NCBI GenBank assembly: GCA_964035795.1
Contig: OZ038322.1
Coordinates: 24,262,359 to 24,326,358, forward strand
DNA from: Pterobdella sp. o SKG-2022
Taxonomy: Eukaryota; Annelida; Clitellata; Hirudinida; Piscicolidae
Length of the DNA stretch: 64,000 bases
Direction: 5' to 3'
In this document: positions 1-11,834 of the stretch, one piece after another
Position numbering within the stretch: the stretch's first letter is position 1
Layout: each line of letters opens with the position of its first letter
Translations under genes and position numbers: made by a program
Notes under the pieces: model-generated
Databases searched by the model: none
What the model was told of the DNA's origin: nothing
Seen by the model: only the letters and a program-made list of their open reading frames with translations

Positions 1-514
1 ATTTTGAGATTTCTTATATAGTACTGTTCGAAGGCATTGCATCCATGCATCAATATTCTCAAGGGATTCAGACCCCAAAAAATATACCCTTTCTCGATCA
101 TGATGTTTCAATCTTAATGAAAAAATATATTTGAAAAGCTGTTGACCATTCAAAAGATGGCTCACATCATCTGAAATGTTTGTATCATCAGCTTCCATAC
201 GAATCTCTACACAATTGTCTAAATCTATAGAACCCTTTTTGTTTGAACGATCTTCAGAATCATAATAATTCAATTCAAGTTTGAATTGTACTTTGAACTC
301 ATGCGTTAGAACAAAATATCGTCTTTGCCATGCCTGGATAATTAAATGCCATTTATGCTCAAATACAATGCATTGATATCTATTTGATTGAGTAAAATAC
401 AAATTATTTTCTCAAAAAATTAAATTAATAAATAATAACTTGTTTAAAAGGCTTCCAAAGTTTCTTTTCTGAAGGAGATTTGTACAACCAACTAGACACA
501 ATCACGTCTATCAT
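1..514 (-). CDS. GAB/DOS-type PH-domain adaptor, N-terminal exons (partial, runs off left edge)
   Basis: Two minus-strand exons are visible: 440-514 (25 codons from the ATG at 512-514, phase 0) and 333 down to the window edge, separated by a 106-bp intron. The first encodes a tryptophan-leucine start followed by KSPSEKKL, very close to the GWLxKSPPEKKL signature that opens the PH domain of GAB1/GAB2/DOS docking proteins. The second continues with WQRRYFVL, a strand with YYDSEDRSNKKGSIDLDNC, and the C-terminal helix ENIDAWMQCLR, as in a PH domain. Family members bind phosphoinositides at the plasma membrane and recruit SHP2, PI3K and GRB2 downstream of receptor tyrosine kinases. The phosphotyrosine-rich tail that would prove GAB identity lies outside the window, so another PH adaptor with this N-terminus remains possible. 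I see no clear promoter upstream. Confidence 0.75.
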
Positions 515-3131
515 CTTGTCGCTCGATTACTTAATTATTCATAAATTATAAATTATCAGTTTTCGAAGCATTTTTATTTTTAAATTACCGAAAGATTTAT
601 GTAATAATTGAATAACAAAAGAAAATTATATATTGTAATTATTGGAAAACTAAAAGTGAAAAGAGAATAGTAGTTGCTCAGAATATTATAAACTTCATTT
701 AAGTGATATTAATTTTGAATTCATATTTTTAATCAAACTCAAATATTTCTTCGAAGCTTTTTTTTTATTCTTATTTTTTTAGAAGTTTTTCTAAGAAAAT
801 AGCCGTTTTAGTTTCAAATCTTCGTTTTAAAAGTTTCAGATAAGCGAATTTTGGCAACTAGAAAACATTAGAACCATGGTTTAATTTTTAAAAATTTATG
901 TTGAAATTTGTTGCTTTTCACAAAGTCTTGCTTCCGTAAGCTCTGAAATACATACAACTAACTATGGACATATCAAAACCTTCATGTAAGTTTCAATACT
1001 AAAAATATTTGTCATTATTTTGAAAACTGTGAAAAATACTTCAAGATTTTCACAATAATAGTTTTTTTAATATAACTTTAAAGTTAAATATTTATAGAAA
1101 CCCAAAACATATGTTATCTATATCGAAGTGCTGTCGGCCTTGCTTATCAGTGAGAAATGAATCATTTGGAAAACATAATTATACATCAAGGATCATTTTA
1201 ATGTTGTTTATTTAACTGATCGATTGAATCGTGGAAAAATGAAGTCTAGACTAACAACAATAGTGTACTCAACACTTGATTTCGATCTTAATTACGTGTC
1301 AATGAAGACCTTCTTTTAGAAAAGTCTTTTTGTTTAATAATTATGCATAATTTTTTAAATTCACTTTCCTCAAATTAAATTCACTTGAAACAGCAACCAT
1401 TTTGAATTTGTCTCAATAAGAAGCAAGGGAATTCTATGAGTGATTTATTGGCTCGAAATATTTTGAATTGTTTTGCCAAACGCTAAGCAGGTTTTAAAAA
1501 TGCAAATTTTTTGAAAAGTCTATAATTTTTTTCACGCTATCATGATAGGTGGAAAATCTCCGTTACTGGTTTGTTTTAGCAAATATATATAACCAAGCAG
1601 TATAAGCATTGTTTAATTTTTAAGTAATATGTATATTGCCTTTAACAACATTCATGAGCTTCGGCATAGACTGACAAAAAAGAGTTTTGTATTCACACGG
1701 AATATCAGTGTTTCCAAGTTTTTCGAGTAAAATTGGATCGATAAATTATTCTTATATAAGTTATTATTTCAGTAAATGAAGTTTTAAGAATAAAAAGTAA
1801 TTGTAAGTATTGAAATTATTGCTTTTTTATTCGTTTTAGATGCGTTGTATCAGAGATTTTTTCTTTATTTTTCAACGAGTATATTCGAGTATGGAACGAA
1901 ATTTTTCAAACATAGAGCTTATCCTAAGCTGATCTTGAAGTATTTGCCAAACTCTGCTTTTTCTCACAGTGATAAAGAATTTTTGATAACTATTAAATTT
2001 GAATAAATGAGCGGAGACGCTTAGAACTTTTTTGAACTTTTATTAGCATGGGAGGTATAAAATGTACATTTCAACATCGTAATATCTAATATATATTTGT
2101 TTGAAACAGATTAAAAGTTTTTCTTATTTATTTTTTAAGTGCATTTTTTGCATATTTCTTTTAATTTGTTTCAAGCGACTGAATATCTTTGATTATTTAT
2201 CATTTTTAAGAATATTAAAAACTCATTTTCTCACTTGCAGGTTTAGGTGAATAGACCGACACACAAGCAGCGCTAAGTTAATTATTTAATACGGAATATT
2301 TCAAAATCTTTTTATTGTATTTAAAAATACCTACAAAAATACATAAGAATTTCAAATCAAATTCTATTTAAACTGTTAAAAATGGAGTTTCTTGAAAACA
2401 TCTCAAATATTGAGCTGAATTATTTGGCACTTGTGTTGTAGAACTTTAAAATTTTCATGATTTTGCTCGCCCGAAACCCACAGTTTTTATGTGTACTTAC
2501 ATAATTTACTGTTTTAATGTACTTATTACTTATGATTTTACAACTATTTTACATGAAAAGTTGTAATAAGCTAGAGCTTTGAATTATCTATTTTGAAAAA
2601 ACTTTTAAATATAATTTATTCAAAGAAGTTTTTATGAACATGCAGTTCACCATCACTTTTTAATGGTGAGAAAACTACCTTCCAAAAAGTTTCTTTTGAA
2701 TATAGTATATTAAACAAAGTTTTTTTATGTTTAGCGTTGTTTGGCCATTTTTACCTGATATGTAGGTTTGTACGAGAAGCTTGAGCTATTAATAAATTCT
2801 ATAAGAGCTACTCTTTGAATATCATTATTGCTTATTTCTGTTCATTATTGTTTAGTTTGTGTAAAATATATCCATATGAAATTTTATTCACAAAAATTTT
2901 GATGTTTTCCACACAGCACAATAACTACCCATGACTTAACAACTTTTTTGAACTATTGATCTTAATGGTGAAAGTCCTTCGTCACGGAATAACAGCATTA
3001 CAGTTTGAAGTGTCGATAAATATACTGTAACGACCGATAATGCTCCCAGAAATAAATTCTCATATTAAATTAATTCAAAACTTTATGCTAAAAGTTAAAG
3101 GTTTCAAAAACTCAGCCATCACCGAACATAA
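515..3131. other. AT-rich intergenic stretch, no recognised gene
   Basis: I read this 2.6 kb on both strands and found no convincing exon, repeat family or RNA gene. It is A/T-rich with many short runs. It contains the upstream region of the PH adaptor (minus strand) and the 3' flank of the peptide gene. Confidence 0.5.
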
Positions 3132-3137
3132 TTTATT
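3132..3137 (-). terminator. candidate AATAAA polyadenylation signal of the peptide-precursor gene
   Basis: TTTATT on the plus strand reads AATAAA on the minus strand, about 100 nt downstream of the stop codon at 3235. This is a reasonable 3' UTR length. No transcript evidence is available. Confidence 0.4.
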
Positions 3138-3234
3138 TATCAACAAATTTCTCCATTAAAAATGGAAACTATTTCAAATAATCGTTTATACTAATTCATT
3201 AACTAAAAACACAATTATATTTTTTCAGGGATTA

Positions 3235-4841
3235 CTACCCCCAAATCTTCAGGTTTCCAGTGGCCCATTTGCTTCTCTTGTCATTTCTTTTTGAAGCCCT
3301 TCTCATTGATGGAATAATGTTTTTCAAATAGAACATTCTCTCAGCATCTTCACTTTCTTTCATAATATTTTTGTTGCTTTCATCTGACTCTTCATTGAGT
3401 TCGTAAGCATGGGTGTCGTACAGGTTGTTCAACCACTGACCTGATGTTTGACAAAAAATCATTCGAAGTATTATTTGAGCTACTGCTAAAAAAAATAATG
3501 AAAGAATATGAGGAATAATAAAAGATAAGTTAGTTATCTATAATTTCTGTTAATACTGCATTTCATGAAATCACACAAAACCAGATTCAATGTCTAGTTG
3601 CTTTATTTTGATAAGTTTTGGTTTAAAAGTCGGAAAAATTAATTACTTCATTTAGCCTCAAAATTGTGAATCATAAAAACACAGCGCGAGCCCTATGATT
3701 GCCATGCTTCCTCTCTTCCTCATATGCATCCTCGCGTTTCGTTCGGCTCCTTCTTTCATTTGTTCCCGACGCTCTCACGTCTGATGATCTTCAAGGGGGT
3801 GATCGTGACGTCGTTTCAGCTAAAGAATTGTGGCAGAAACAATGCAGTGTTGCGCCGTTAGATCTTTTGGGAAGCCAACGGAAATGAGATGATCTTTTGT
3901 GCGAGGTCGCTCTCAACGATTTGCTGGTAGACGTAGACCAGTGGGACCGTTGTCGTCTTCTTGCTACCAAGTCGGCACACTCCGCCGCGTGGTCGGAAGC
4001 TGTGCCAATTCTCGTTTTAGGAAACTTTTTAGTAGCAGAAGAGCTTCGGGTGGCGGTGGCGCTTCGAGTAGGGGCTAATATTTCTAGCGCCCAAACATGC
4101 CTTTGCAAGTGTGGTGTAAAGATGGACGCGAAAGGCTACCATGGCCTTTCGTGTCGACAGAATGAAAGCAGACTCCCCAGACACGCCGAGATCAACTCCA
4201 TTATTAAAAGATACCTGGGGTAGATAGGCTTGCCTAGCATCCTCGGACCATCAGAGCTCGACAGGAGTGACGGACGTCGTTCTGATGGCATAACGACATT
4301 CCCTTGGAAGCATGGAAAATGCTTGATCTGGGACGCAACAGTCGTCGATGCTTTTTCCAAGTCCCACATTATCGCCAGCTCCATCGAGTCAGGATCCAGC
4401 GCAAAATCTGCGGAAATATTAAAAAGCCGCGAATATCAGGGCTTTGTGGCCAACTTCCATTTTCAACCCGTTGCATTTGAGATAACGGGCTGCTGCGGAC
4501 CTTCAACCAGTAGCTTTGTTGAAGAGTTAGGTAGAAAAGTTATCGAGGCGTCAGAGGACCCTTTGGAGGCAGTATGGTTGCGCCAGAAGATTTCCCTTGC
4601 CATTGCCCGCCGCAATGCTACCAGCATTCTTTCCTGTTTCCGTTCTTTTTCCTCTTTCTCTTAAGTGCAGTTTTTTTTTTCTTTTTTTTATATCTCGATT
4701 TCCATCTTCACCAATGTATCATTTGTATATTGTTTATATGCTTGTTTAAACATGCTTTTAGCTGTTAAATAAACCTTTCCGAACATTGTGCAAAAAAAAA
4801 ACACACAAATACTTGAATTTTTTATTTTGACGCAGCTTTTC

Positions 4842-4912
<71 letters not shown>

Positions 4913-5594
4913 TTCTTGCGATCATCCACCCTGAGGTAGGTGCAAAGGATTGAGAGACGAGCATTTTTTCTTGTGGTTATAAATGCCTTGTGGTTTGAAG
5001 TTCAGCCCGCAGTATTGACACTTTATGCTTGCTTGTGTCTGGTGCTTCTGTCTCACGTGGTTTGCCAGACCTGCTTTACTGGCACCTATTCTGTTGCATC
5101 TCGGATAGGTGCAGGATAAGACTTTGTCAGAACTGTTGTTATTGTTGCTATTGTTTTGATTGTTGTAGCTATTATTGTAGTTGTTGTTGCTCTTTGTTTT
5201 TCGAATTTTTGTTGTTGCTATTGTTCCGATTGTTGTTGATGCTTTTGTTTTGATTGTTGCTATTGTGCTTGCTATGTTCTTGTTGCTTTATTTGTGCTTC
5301 TGAAATCGTTTATAGCGCTACGTTTTTGTTCTGCATGATTCCAATAACAATCGCCAGTTTAAGGCTGAACTTTGTTGGGTTGCCAAGGCTTTTTACAGTC
5401 TAGCATCCAATTCTCTCAATCTTTTCTGTGGATATGGTGTGTGTTGCCCTTTGCACTGGTAAGTTATCAGCTGTACGCAGTGTTGTAGCTGTTTTTTCTG
5501 TATTACTTAACGTAATCATAGCAGAGCTGTTAGCTTCGTATAATTTTTCTTAATCCGCTGGGTTTTACCTGTCAACTGCTTTTTTCAAACTGAA

Positions 5595-5628
<34 letters not shown>

Positions 5629-7420
5629 NNNNNNNNNNNNNNNNNNNNNNNNNNNNNNNNNNNNNNNNNNNNNNNNNNNNNNNNNNNNNNNNNNNNNNNN
5701 NNNNNNNNNNNNNNNNNNNNNNNNNNNNNNNNNNNNNNNNNNNNNNNNNNNNNNNNNNNNNNNNNNNNNNNNNNNNNNNNNNNNNNNNNNNNNNNNNNNN
5801 NNNNNNNNNNNNNNNNNNNNNNNNNNNNTGTGTGTGTGTGTGTTGAAAAGCTGCGTCAAAATAAAAAATTCAAGTATTTGTGTGTTTTTTTTTGCACAAT
5901 GTTCGGAAAGGTTTATTAAAGTATTTGTGTATATATATATATCGAAAAGCTTTGTCAAATTAAGTCAAATATTTGTAGCTCCTTTGTATCTTTCTAGTTA
6001 TTTTTGAAAAAAAAGTAAAAAAAGAAGCAGTTTCTTGAAAATCTAAACTCATAGAGATTGGAGTTTTTTTGAATTAATAAAAAAACGAGCATCCTCTTGT
6101 GTCACAGATGTGTGGTTGCCCTGTCTATTTGATTTGCTGAAGATATCATGTTTTTCAAAAATTATCTCTCTATTTCTTTATGACTTTTTCAATTTTGAAT
6201 AACTTCAAAAAAAGATTCAAATACTATGAATGATATAAATAATTTTGACTACAAGCTTACAACAATAAACTGAGAATGTAATTCATAAATTTATTGCTTC
6301 CCAAAGCTTTTCGGTTCATTCAAAATCATCATTGAGCCACCTGATGATGATTCCTCAGTGCATCCAAAATCTTTGGAAGCTAATAAACTTATAAACTGTG
6401 TTGTTTTTTTCGCCATGAAGAATTTTTATATGTTCCCTATAATTAAATTTTCTACTCGTATATGGCGAAAAAATATACTTTTATTTGCAATTGAACAAAA
6501 TTTGTCAACTGAAAAGATTGAACAAACTTTTTTCGGCTGGGGTACTTGCCTCCAACTATTGTCTACTACTTTGTTATAGCAGCAGTCAAACTAAAATTAC
6601 TTCAAAGCAGACAATTATATCAATCAACTTCTAGCCACGTTTATTCCCCGTTGGCTTGTATAGATTAAGTTCTGGAGCATTGGACTAATTATCTCAAGTT
6701 ACCGGGTCGACAGTTAACTCTTGCACAGACGATAAAGTTATTTGTGACATGCGCATAAGCCCTATTTTATATGAAACTTTACTATTTGTTCACTTTTCTA
6801 ATTTCAAAATGTTCTATCTATTTTTCAATTGTTAGAGTGTCTATAGGATAATAAAGCTTCAAACGACAAAACATCAGAATTATACCAACTTTAATTAATA
6901 TAGAGCAGTTGTTTCAATTAAAAACAACTTTTTTTGAAATCACCATTTTCTTATCAATTAATACCCCCTAAACACTGCCAAAAATCTCTCTTTCAAACTC
7001 TCTTTTTGAAAAACTATTTTCACTTGATTTGTTCTGATGTTTTCTAAATCTCACGAGCATGAGATTTTGATTTTTTCACACTAACAAAGCTCTATAAAAT
7101 TCTGAAACTCCACGTAAAATTCAGTCCAGATTATTGGACATCGTGTCCGAGTACATCACGGCTTAGCTATGATAAATGTGCATTAATAAAACGATATCCA
7201 AAATAAATATAAGCATAATAGTTATTCGATATTAATCGAAAATAATTCAAATGTTATGGTTAATGCCATGAAAATTAGGAAGCATTTAAGGATCGAATAA
7301 AATGGTGAAAACAATCACATTCAATCATTTAAAATTTTCTATAAATTAATGAGCACCTTTCACTTGCAAGCAGATCGAAAGCAGAAGGAATGCAGTGAGA
7401 CACAATATTTTGGTTGTCAT
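3235..7420 (-). CDS. candidate secreted neuropeptide/peptide-hormone precursor (two exons, 104 aa)
   Basis: Exon 1 is 7357-7420 (21 codons plus one base) and exon 2 is 3235-3485. The phase-1 donor (AAAG|gtgctc) joins in frame to the acceptor after a T-run (tttag|CAGTA), giving 104 residues. The N-terminus is a classical signal peptide: MTTK, then a hydrophobic core rich in Leu/Ile/Ala, with a likely cleavage after QVKA near residue 22. The rest is acidic, followed by basic sites RR, KR and KR. The last KR is followed by SKWATGNLKIWG and an immediate stop. The terminal Gly is the usual amidation donor, so the predicted product is SKWATGNLKIW-amide. I do not recognise the family. WATG recalls neuromedin-B-type peptides, and W(X7)W-amide recalls myoinhibitory peptides, but neither fits fully. 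The 3.9-kb intron holds retroelement pieces and an assembly gap. The alternative donor after CLQ would create an immediate stop, which supports the chosen junction. Confidence 0.55.
3690..4801 (+). mobile_element. non-LTR-type retroelement 3' fragment with RT-associated C-terminal domain, poly-A tail
   Basis: A single plus-strand frame runs from about 3699 to the stop at 4664, interrupted only by two in-frame stops (3885-3887 and 4221-4223). The protein matches, from memory, the conserved C-terminal region found after the reverse transcriptase in many invertebrate retroelement proteins: a Cys-rich CLCKCGVKMDAKGYHGLSC motif, a block with SDGRRSDGITTFPW, then CLIWDATVVDAF and SLAIARRNATSIL. Downstream come an AATAAA at 4768-4773 and an A-run ending at 4801, a plausible element 3' end. 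It lies in the intron of the antisense peptide gene. The RT core itself is absent, so this is a 5'-truncated copy. The exact clade is not assigned. Confidence 0.65.
4843..4910. repeat. (AC)n microsatellite
   Basis: An uninterrupted AC dinucleotide run of about 68 bp lies immediately before repeat copy A. Confidence 0.95.
4911..5595 (-). mobile_element. retroelement tail, copy A (C2H2-finger-encoding end plus T-rich trinucleotide tract)
   Basis: This is one of three closely related copies (others at 34470-35520 and 36657-37709). On the minus strand the best-preserved copy encodes a C2H2 finger-like end (CTFPRCNRV, then KAGLANHVRQKHQ). It is followed by a CQYC-x-L-N-F-K-P motif. The tract of TTG/TTA-rich triplets (plus strand) corresponds to an Asn/Thr/Ile-rich stretch. 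Such C-termini follow the RT in RTE-like invertebrate elements. Copy A is the shortest and is not a complete open frame. Confidence 0.65.
5596..5842. other. (CA)n, 200-N assembly gap, then (TG)n
   Basis: A (CA)n tract at 5596-5628 runs into exactly 200 undetermined bases (5629-5828), followed by (TG)n to about 5842. The change from CA to TG across the gap matches the inverted repeat on either side. Confidence 0.95.
6655..6730 (+). mobile_element. SINE fragment (tRNA-like head)
   Basis: The segment containing GACTAATTATCTCAAGTTAC and CGGGT resembles the tRNA-like head of the fuller SINE at 58251-58417, with part of the B-box region deleted. It lies in the intron of the peptide gene. The 3' tail of the SINE is missing here. 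Confidence 0.5.
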
Positions 7421-10400
7421 TTTAATGAATCTTGAACAGCTGAATAAAAAATATATCGAGATTTCAATTTATTTAAAAAATTCAGTTTCATATCAAATTA
7501 AAGTTGACTTAAGTGCGTGATGAACGCAATCAAAGCGTCCAAGGTTTCTATTTCTCCCATGTCTCAATTGATCATAGCTGCACTAACACAAAACACCCAG
7601 GCTCAATAATTTTTTAACCACTAAATAATTATCTCAGTTATGGAAGCTGTTGAAGCCGATGTCTAACGAAGCTCAGTGATGAGATTGAGCATATCGAAAA
7701 ATAGGTTGATTTTAGAAATAAATTCAGATAAAAACACTTCTAAGTTGAAATAGAATTTTTTTTTTAAATTTTCTTCACGTTTCAATGTCAGCGGCCTTTG
7801 AGCTTGATGTGAGGAGAGATGTCTATGCCTCGTATCGTTAAATATTGAAGCAGAGAAATCTTTAAAATTTCTATGGTTTCTAAAACATTAATAAGGTAAT
7901 TGAAGCAAGGCTTAATTGAACCTAATTTTGAGTAAAAATGATTAGTCCATAGGAACTGACATGGAAATTTTTGATTTTTGCCTAAATATTCTTCAAAAAA
8001 TCCATCTTAATTACTGATACAGTTTTAGACACTTATAAATGAATTTTCACCAAATTATGAAAATTACTGAAAATATTTGCTAAAAAGGTGGAGCAAAAAG
8101 CGTGGGCGATTTGAAAACTCGAATGCATGATTATAAACTTGATATAATTGTATTAGATTTGCTAGCGCTGTGAACTTGAGAATAGCGTGATTGTTTGTCC
8201 ACTTAAATTTATTATATTAACGAGTCTGCCCACTCAATACACCTTCTAGTTGTCATACATGCGCGTGGCCAAAACCTGGTGTTGAAAAAATCAACAAATA
8301 AGCCGACCCTTATCTGGGGTTTCGATTGCGAAAGTGATTAGTTTCACAGAGCGCTACTCTATGTGATGATAATTTGAGAAAAAAATTATTAATAAATATA
8401 AGATATAATGTATCAATTCATTTTAACTTGTTTTAACTTATGGAATCCTGTTACAAGTTCAGTTAAGGTAACTCAACTTTTTGAACTTGCACATGCGCAA
8501 ACTAAGTTGGATCTTTAGTAATTCTACTGGATCAGATCTTGAATTCAAGTTGAAATAAAACATAATTTTTGTACAGGAAAACTTCATTGAGCTTGTTGGG
8601 CTAGAAATTTTGAAAAAATTTTAATGACCAATTATTTCGCTTTAAAGATTGGTTTCATTGGTTTCTGAAAGCTGCATTGAAATGACACTTGTAAAAAGTT
8701 GAAATTAATTAATCATTGGGCATCACGAGCCTGATATTATCTTAAGAATATTCGTTAAATTTGGATATTTGACTTATTAAACCTGGAGAGGATATTTCGT
8801 TATATCAGAATGCTTTGGCAATAAAATGGTAAAATAGCCAAATTTTTGTATGCTGTTGCTATAATAGATTATTATTCAGACTTTTTTTGTTTGTTTTATT
8901 AAATTAACTCATTAACTTTTTGAATTGACATGTTTCAATTAATATAATCCATCAATTAACTCTATTAAACGTAATTCATTCAAAATTTTACAAATAGTTA
9001 TTTATCAGTGTTCCCGAATAAAATTGCAACAAGGATGTTTTTACCATAATTGCATCTAAATTCTTATTCAAAAGATCTTTGAGTACGATTTCCAATTTTC
9101 CCCAATATTTTGAAATATTTGATAGTTTTTAGAATAGTTATAATAAAACATTCGAAAATACGGTTTCTAAATTTCAAATGTTGTTATCATTTATTCAATA
9201 GTCTTTTATATAATTCAATGGAACCTTCTCAAATTTAAAAGCAATATATCTTGAATAAAAAAAAATGCATTTAAGTAACAATTAATTAAAAAAATTTCCA
9301 GAAGGAATATTCAGTTTCTTTGAATCAAAAGTTTATTAAATTATAATTGATAACGTTCATATCACTTTTTTCATTAGCATGTAAATTAAATCATTTATCT
9401 CCATGCTACGTTCAGTCAATAAAACCAGTATTCACTGGTGATTTAAGTCATTAAATTTAAAATTATTTTTTGAAAAAATCATATAAATTCCTTGAATTTT
9501 AATATCTTTTAAAAAATTTTAAATGTTCAAAATTATTTCTTAATGGGTTTTAAATAATCGGATGCCTCCGAGCAATTTGAAGTGCCTCGAAACGGATTAA
9601 TAACGATGAGCTTCTAATTTCGTTGTTTTACAGATAAACTACCAAAAAAAGCTCACAAAGGCCATTGTGTGGTGTTTTCGAAATTATTATTGAAATTTAT
9701 TCAACCAATTTGTAAACTATTTCAGCATTTTCCTTTAAAAGTTATAAATTTAGAACTATTACGTATCATTAAAGAATGGTTTAAAATAGAAATAAACTTT
9801 TAATTTCACAAAAGGATTTATGAAATAACTCTGGAAAAATGAGAAAGCGAAGATAGCTTTTTTAAAGTAGAAATTCATAAATAGGATTGCAGTAAACTTT
9901 CAATAAAAATGAAGGCGAGATTTTTCAGAGAAAACTTCGTTTGAAACTGTAGTTAAGTAGAACGTTTTTTATATCACCTCATTTTTCAACCTGTTTTTCA
10001 AAGTTCAAGAAATTTATCTATCAAAGCGATAAGCTATAAACATTTTTCGAATCAAACGACCAATGAAGCAGAGAACTTTCTATGTCTTTGTAAATTAGCT
10101 AAATAAAAAAATTGATGAAAATACTGGGAAAAAAAATTATTGGACACAAATGCGGCAAATGGAAAAAGAGTTTGAGTGTTTGTCTTGGGTACCTTTCGCT
10201 TAGATGGTCGGCTTTTCTAATCTGTGTTTGTTTATGTGGAAGGTTCTTGATGTTATTTCTAATTTAGTTTACAACTGTTTCCTGTTACTTTATAACAAAT
10301 CAATGATTTTTCACGATGATAAACATTTTTGAGAGCATCTTTAGGCTAAAAGAAACTTTAGTCTGAATCTACTAATGTGCTGACGGAAGTTTTTCTGATA

Positions 10401-11783
10401 ACTTCGAAATTTCAACTGAAGTTCAAAAACTTAATGCTACCGAAAGATTTTTAAAAATTAAATTTTGCTTCATTGAAGCATATGGATGTTTTTAGGGTCT
10501 TTGAAATTTGAAAAATTCGAATTAGTGGAATGAAATTTTGGACTGAAGTTCAAAAATTGAAATAATTTTTCAAAAAATTTTCTCATCATGTCCTTTTTGC
10601 AATTAAAATTTTTTCAATCCAATAGTTGGAAAATTTTCCTTCTTTAAACATAATTCTGGTTTTTTTTGATAAAAGTGAAATTTTGATTCAAAGGTTAATA
10701 AAATACAAGTATGAAGGGAAACTGGCGCGTAACAATTCATTTTTGTTTTAAAAGTTTATTTTACCTATCGTTTCAATGTCAACTTCAAAGAAAAACAAAT
10801 TAGCTTCAACAACTATTGATGTTATTTCCAAATTCAAAAACAGTTTTTCCGAAATAAATAACAATTCATAAGTTTTGTTTGAACATCTTTAGAAGTTATT
10901 TACTTCCCAAAAACGGTTATATAGCATTCTTTGCGCTTTATTTGATGTAAGAATTTGTATTTGTGGTTGATTTCGAAAGTACATACGACAAAATCAAAAT
11001 TTTTTATTTGACGAAAAAACCACTAAAAAATGAAAATAAAAAAAATAGCTGAAAGATGGAACTCACCGTGACAACAAGACTGATCTGATTTCGACGATTC
11101 CAAAAGATGGCTTGTATGTGTATATATATATATATCTGTCAACTTGGTTGAGCACAAATGTCTCTCCTATGAAGCATATGATTGAGTTTTTTGTGATTTT
11201 GACTTTTGCTGATTCCGGTTGAAAATCTTAAGTCTATTTTAATTCCTATTTTTTAATTCCAGAAGCTTCAAATATAATAAAAAGCTTGTTATTTACCTTA
11301 AACAAATTGCATTAATACTTCGCCGTAAAGCCCAAGAAAATTTGATTGCGCAGATTTTTTTTTCACTGTTTCGCATAAGCTGTCACGCGTGGGCTGCGAA
11401 ATATTTGCGAGTCCTCGCAATATCTTATTTATTCTTGCTTGCTTATAATCTTTTCAATTTTCCTACGTGGAAACTATTTCAGGATACAATTCTTTTTTAA
11501 TTTATAAGCCTTTATCGGCCTTGACGTTGATTTGATCAATCGAATAAACTTGAGATGAAACTATTATGCCTCGCCACAATAGAATTATTTTGATATTTCT
11601 TTACATTTCTTAAATACAACTCAAAATTTATTCCACAATAAGAAGAATCATAATTTTAGTATTAAAAACAGCGACTTAGGGCGTAAAAGGTGGCTTTTAT
11701 GTAAACAACGTTAAAACAGGATTTTTTTTATCAAGAAAACGAGATAATTCTAATTGATTCTTTTGAAGTATCCGTTACATATA
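7421..11783. other. 4.4-kb AT-rich intergenic stretch
   Basis: This is the upstream region of the peptide gene and the 3' flank of the BTB gene. The only point of note is a pyrimidine-rich AG (minus strand, about 7440-7452) just upstream of the peptide ATG, which could be a cis or trans 3' splice site. I found no other coding exon, RNA gene or repeat family I could support. Confidence 0.45.
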
Positions 11784-11789
11784 TTTATT
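11784..11789 (-). terminator. candidate polyadenylation signal of the BTB-BACK gene
   Basis: AATAAA on the minus strand, about 46 nt beyond the stop codon at 11835. Confidence 0.45.
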
Positions 11790-11834
11790 TTAATATTTTA
11801 TAGATATGAAAACTTAAACCTGTAACTTCCCAGA

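Larger units (their letters stand above)
4768..5917. repeat. inverted repeat of about 75 bp flanking a retroelement tail and a gap
   Basis: The sequence 4768-4842, which begins at AATAAACCTTTCCGAACATT, reappears as a nearly exact reverse complement at 5843-5917. The arms enclose a (CA)n tract, repeat copy A, another (CA)n, a 200-N gap and a (TG)n tract. The left arm is the 3' end of the retroelement at 3690-4801, so the right arm is a second, oppositely oriented 3' end. Confidence 0.8.

Noticed and set aside
3235..3485. Assignment of the peptide to a named family (myoinhibitory peptide or neuromedin B)
   Set aside because: Only one copy is present, spacing W(X7)W differs from most myoinhibitory peptides, and the H-F-M or H-L-M end of bombesin-type peptides is missing; left unassigned.
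4688..4964. Minus-strand frames of alternating Cys and Val (also near 5572, 35500, 36364 and 37658)
   Set aside because: They are translations of (AC)n/(GT)n microsatellites, one of them across the N gap.
6358..6579. 73-codon plus-strand frame MHPKSLEANK...
   Set aside because: No homology, AT-rich composition like its surroundings, located within the peptide gene intron.
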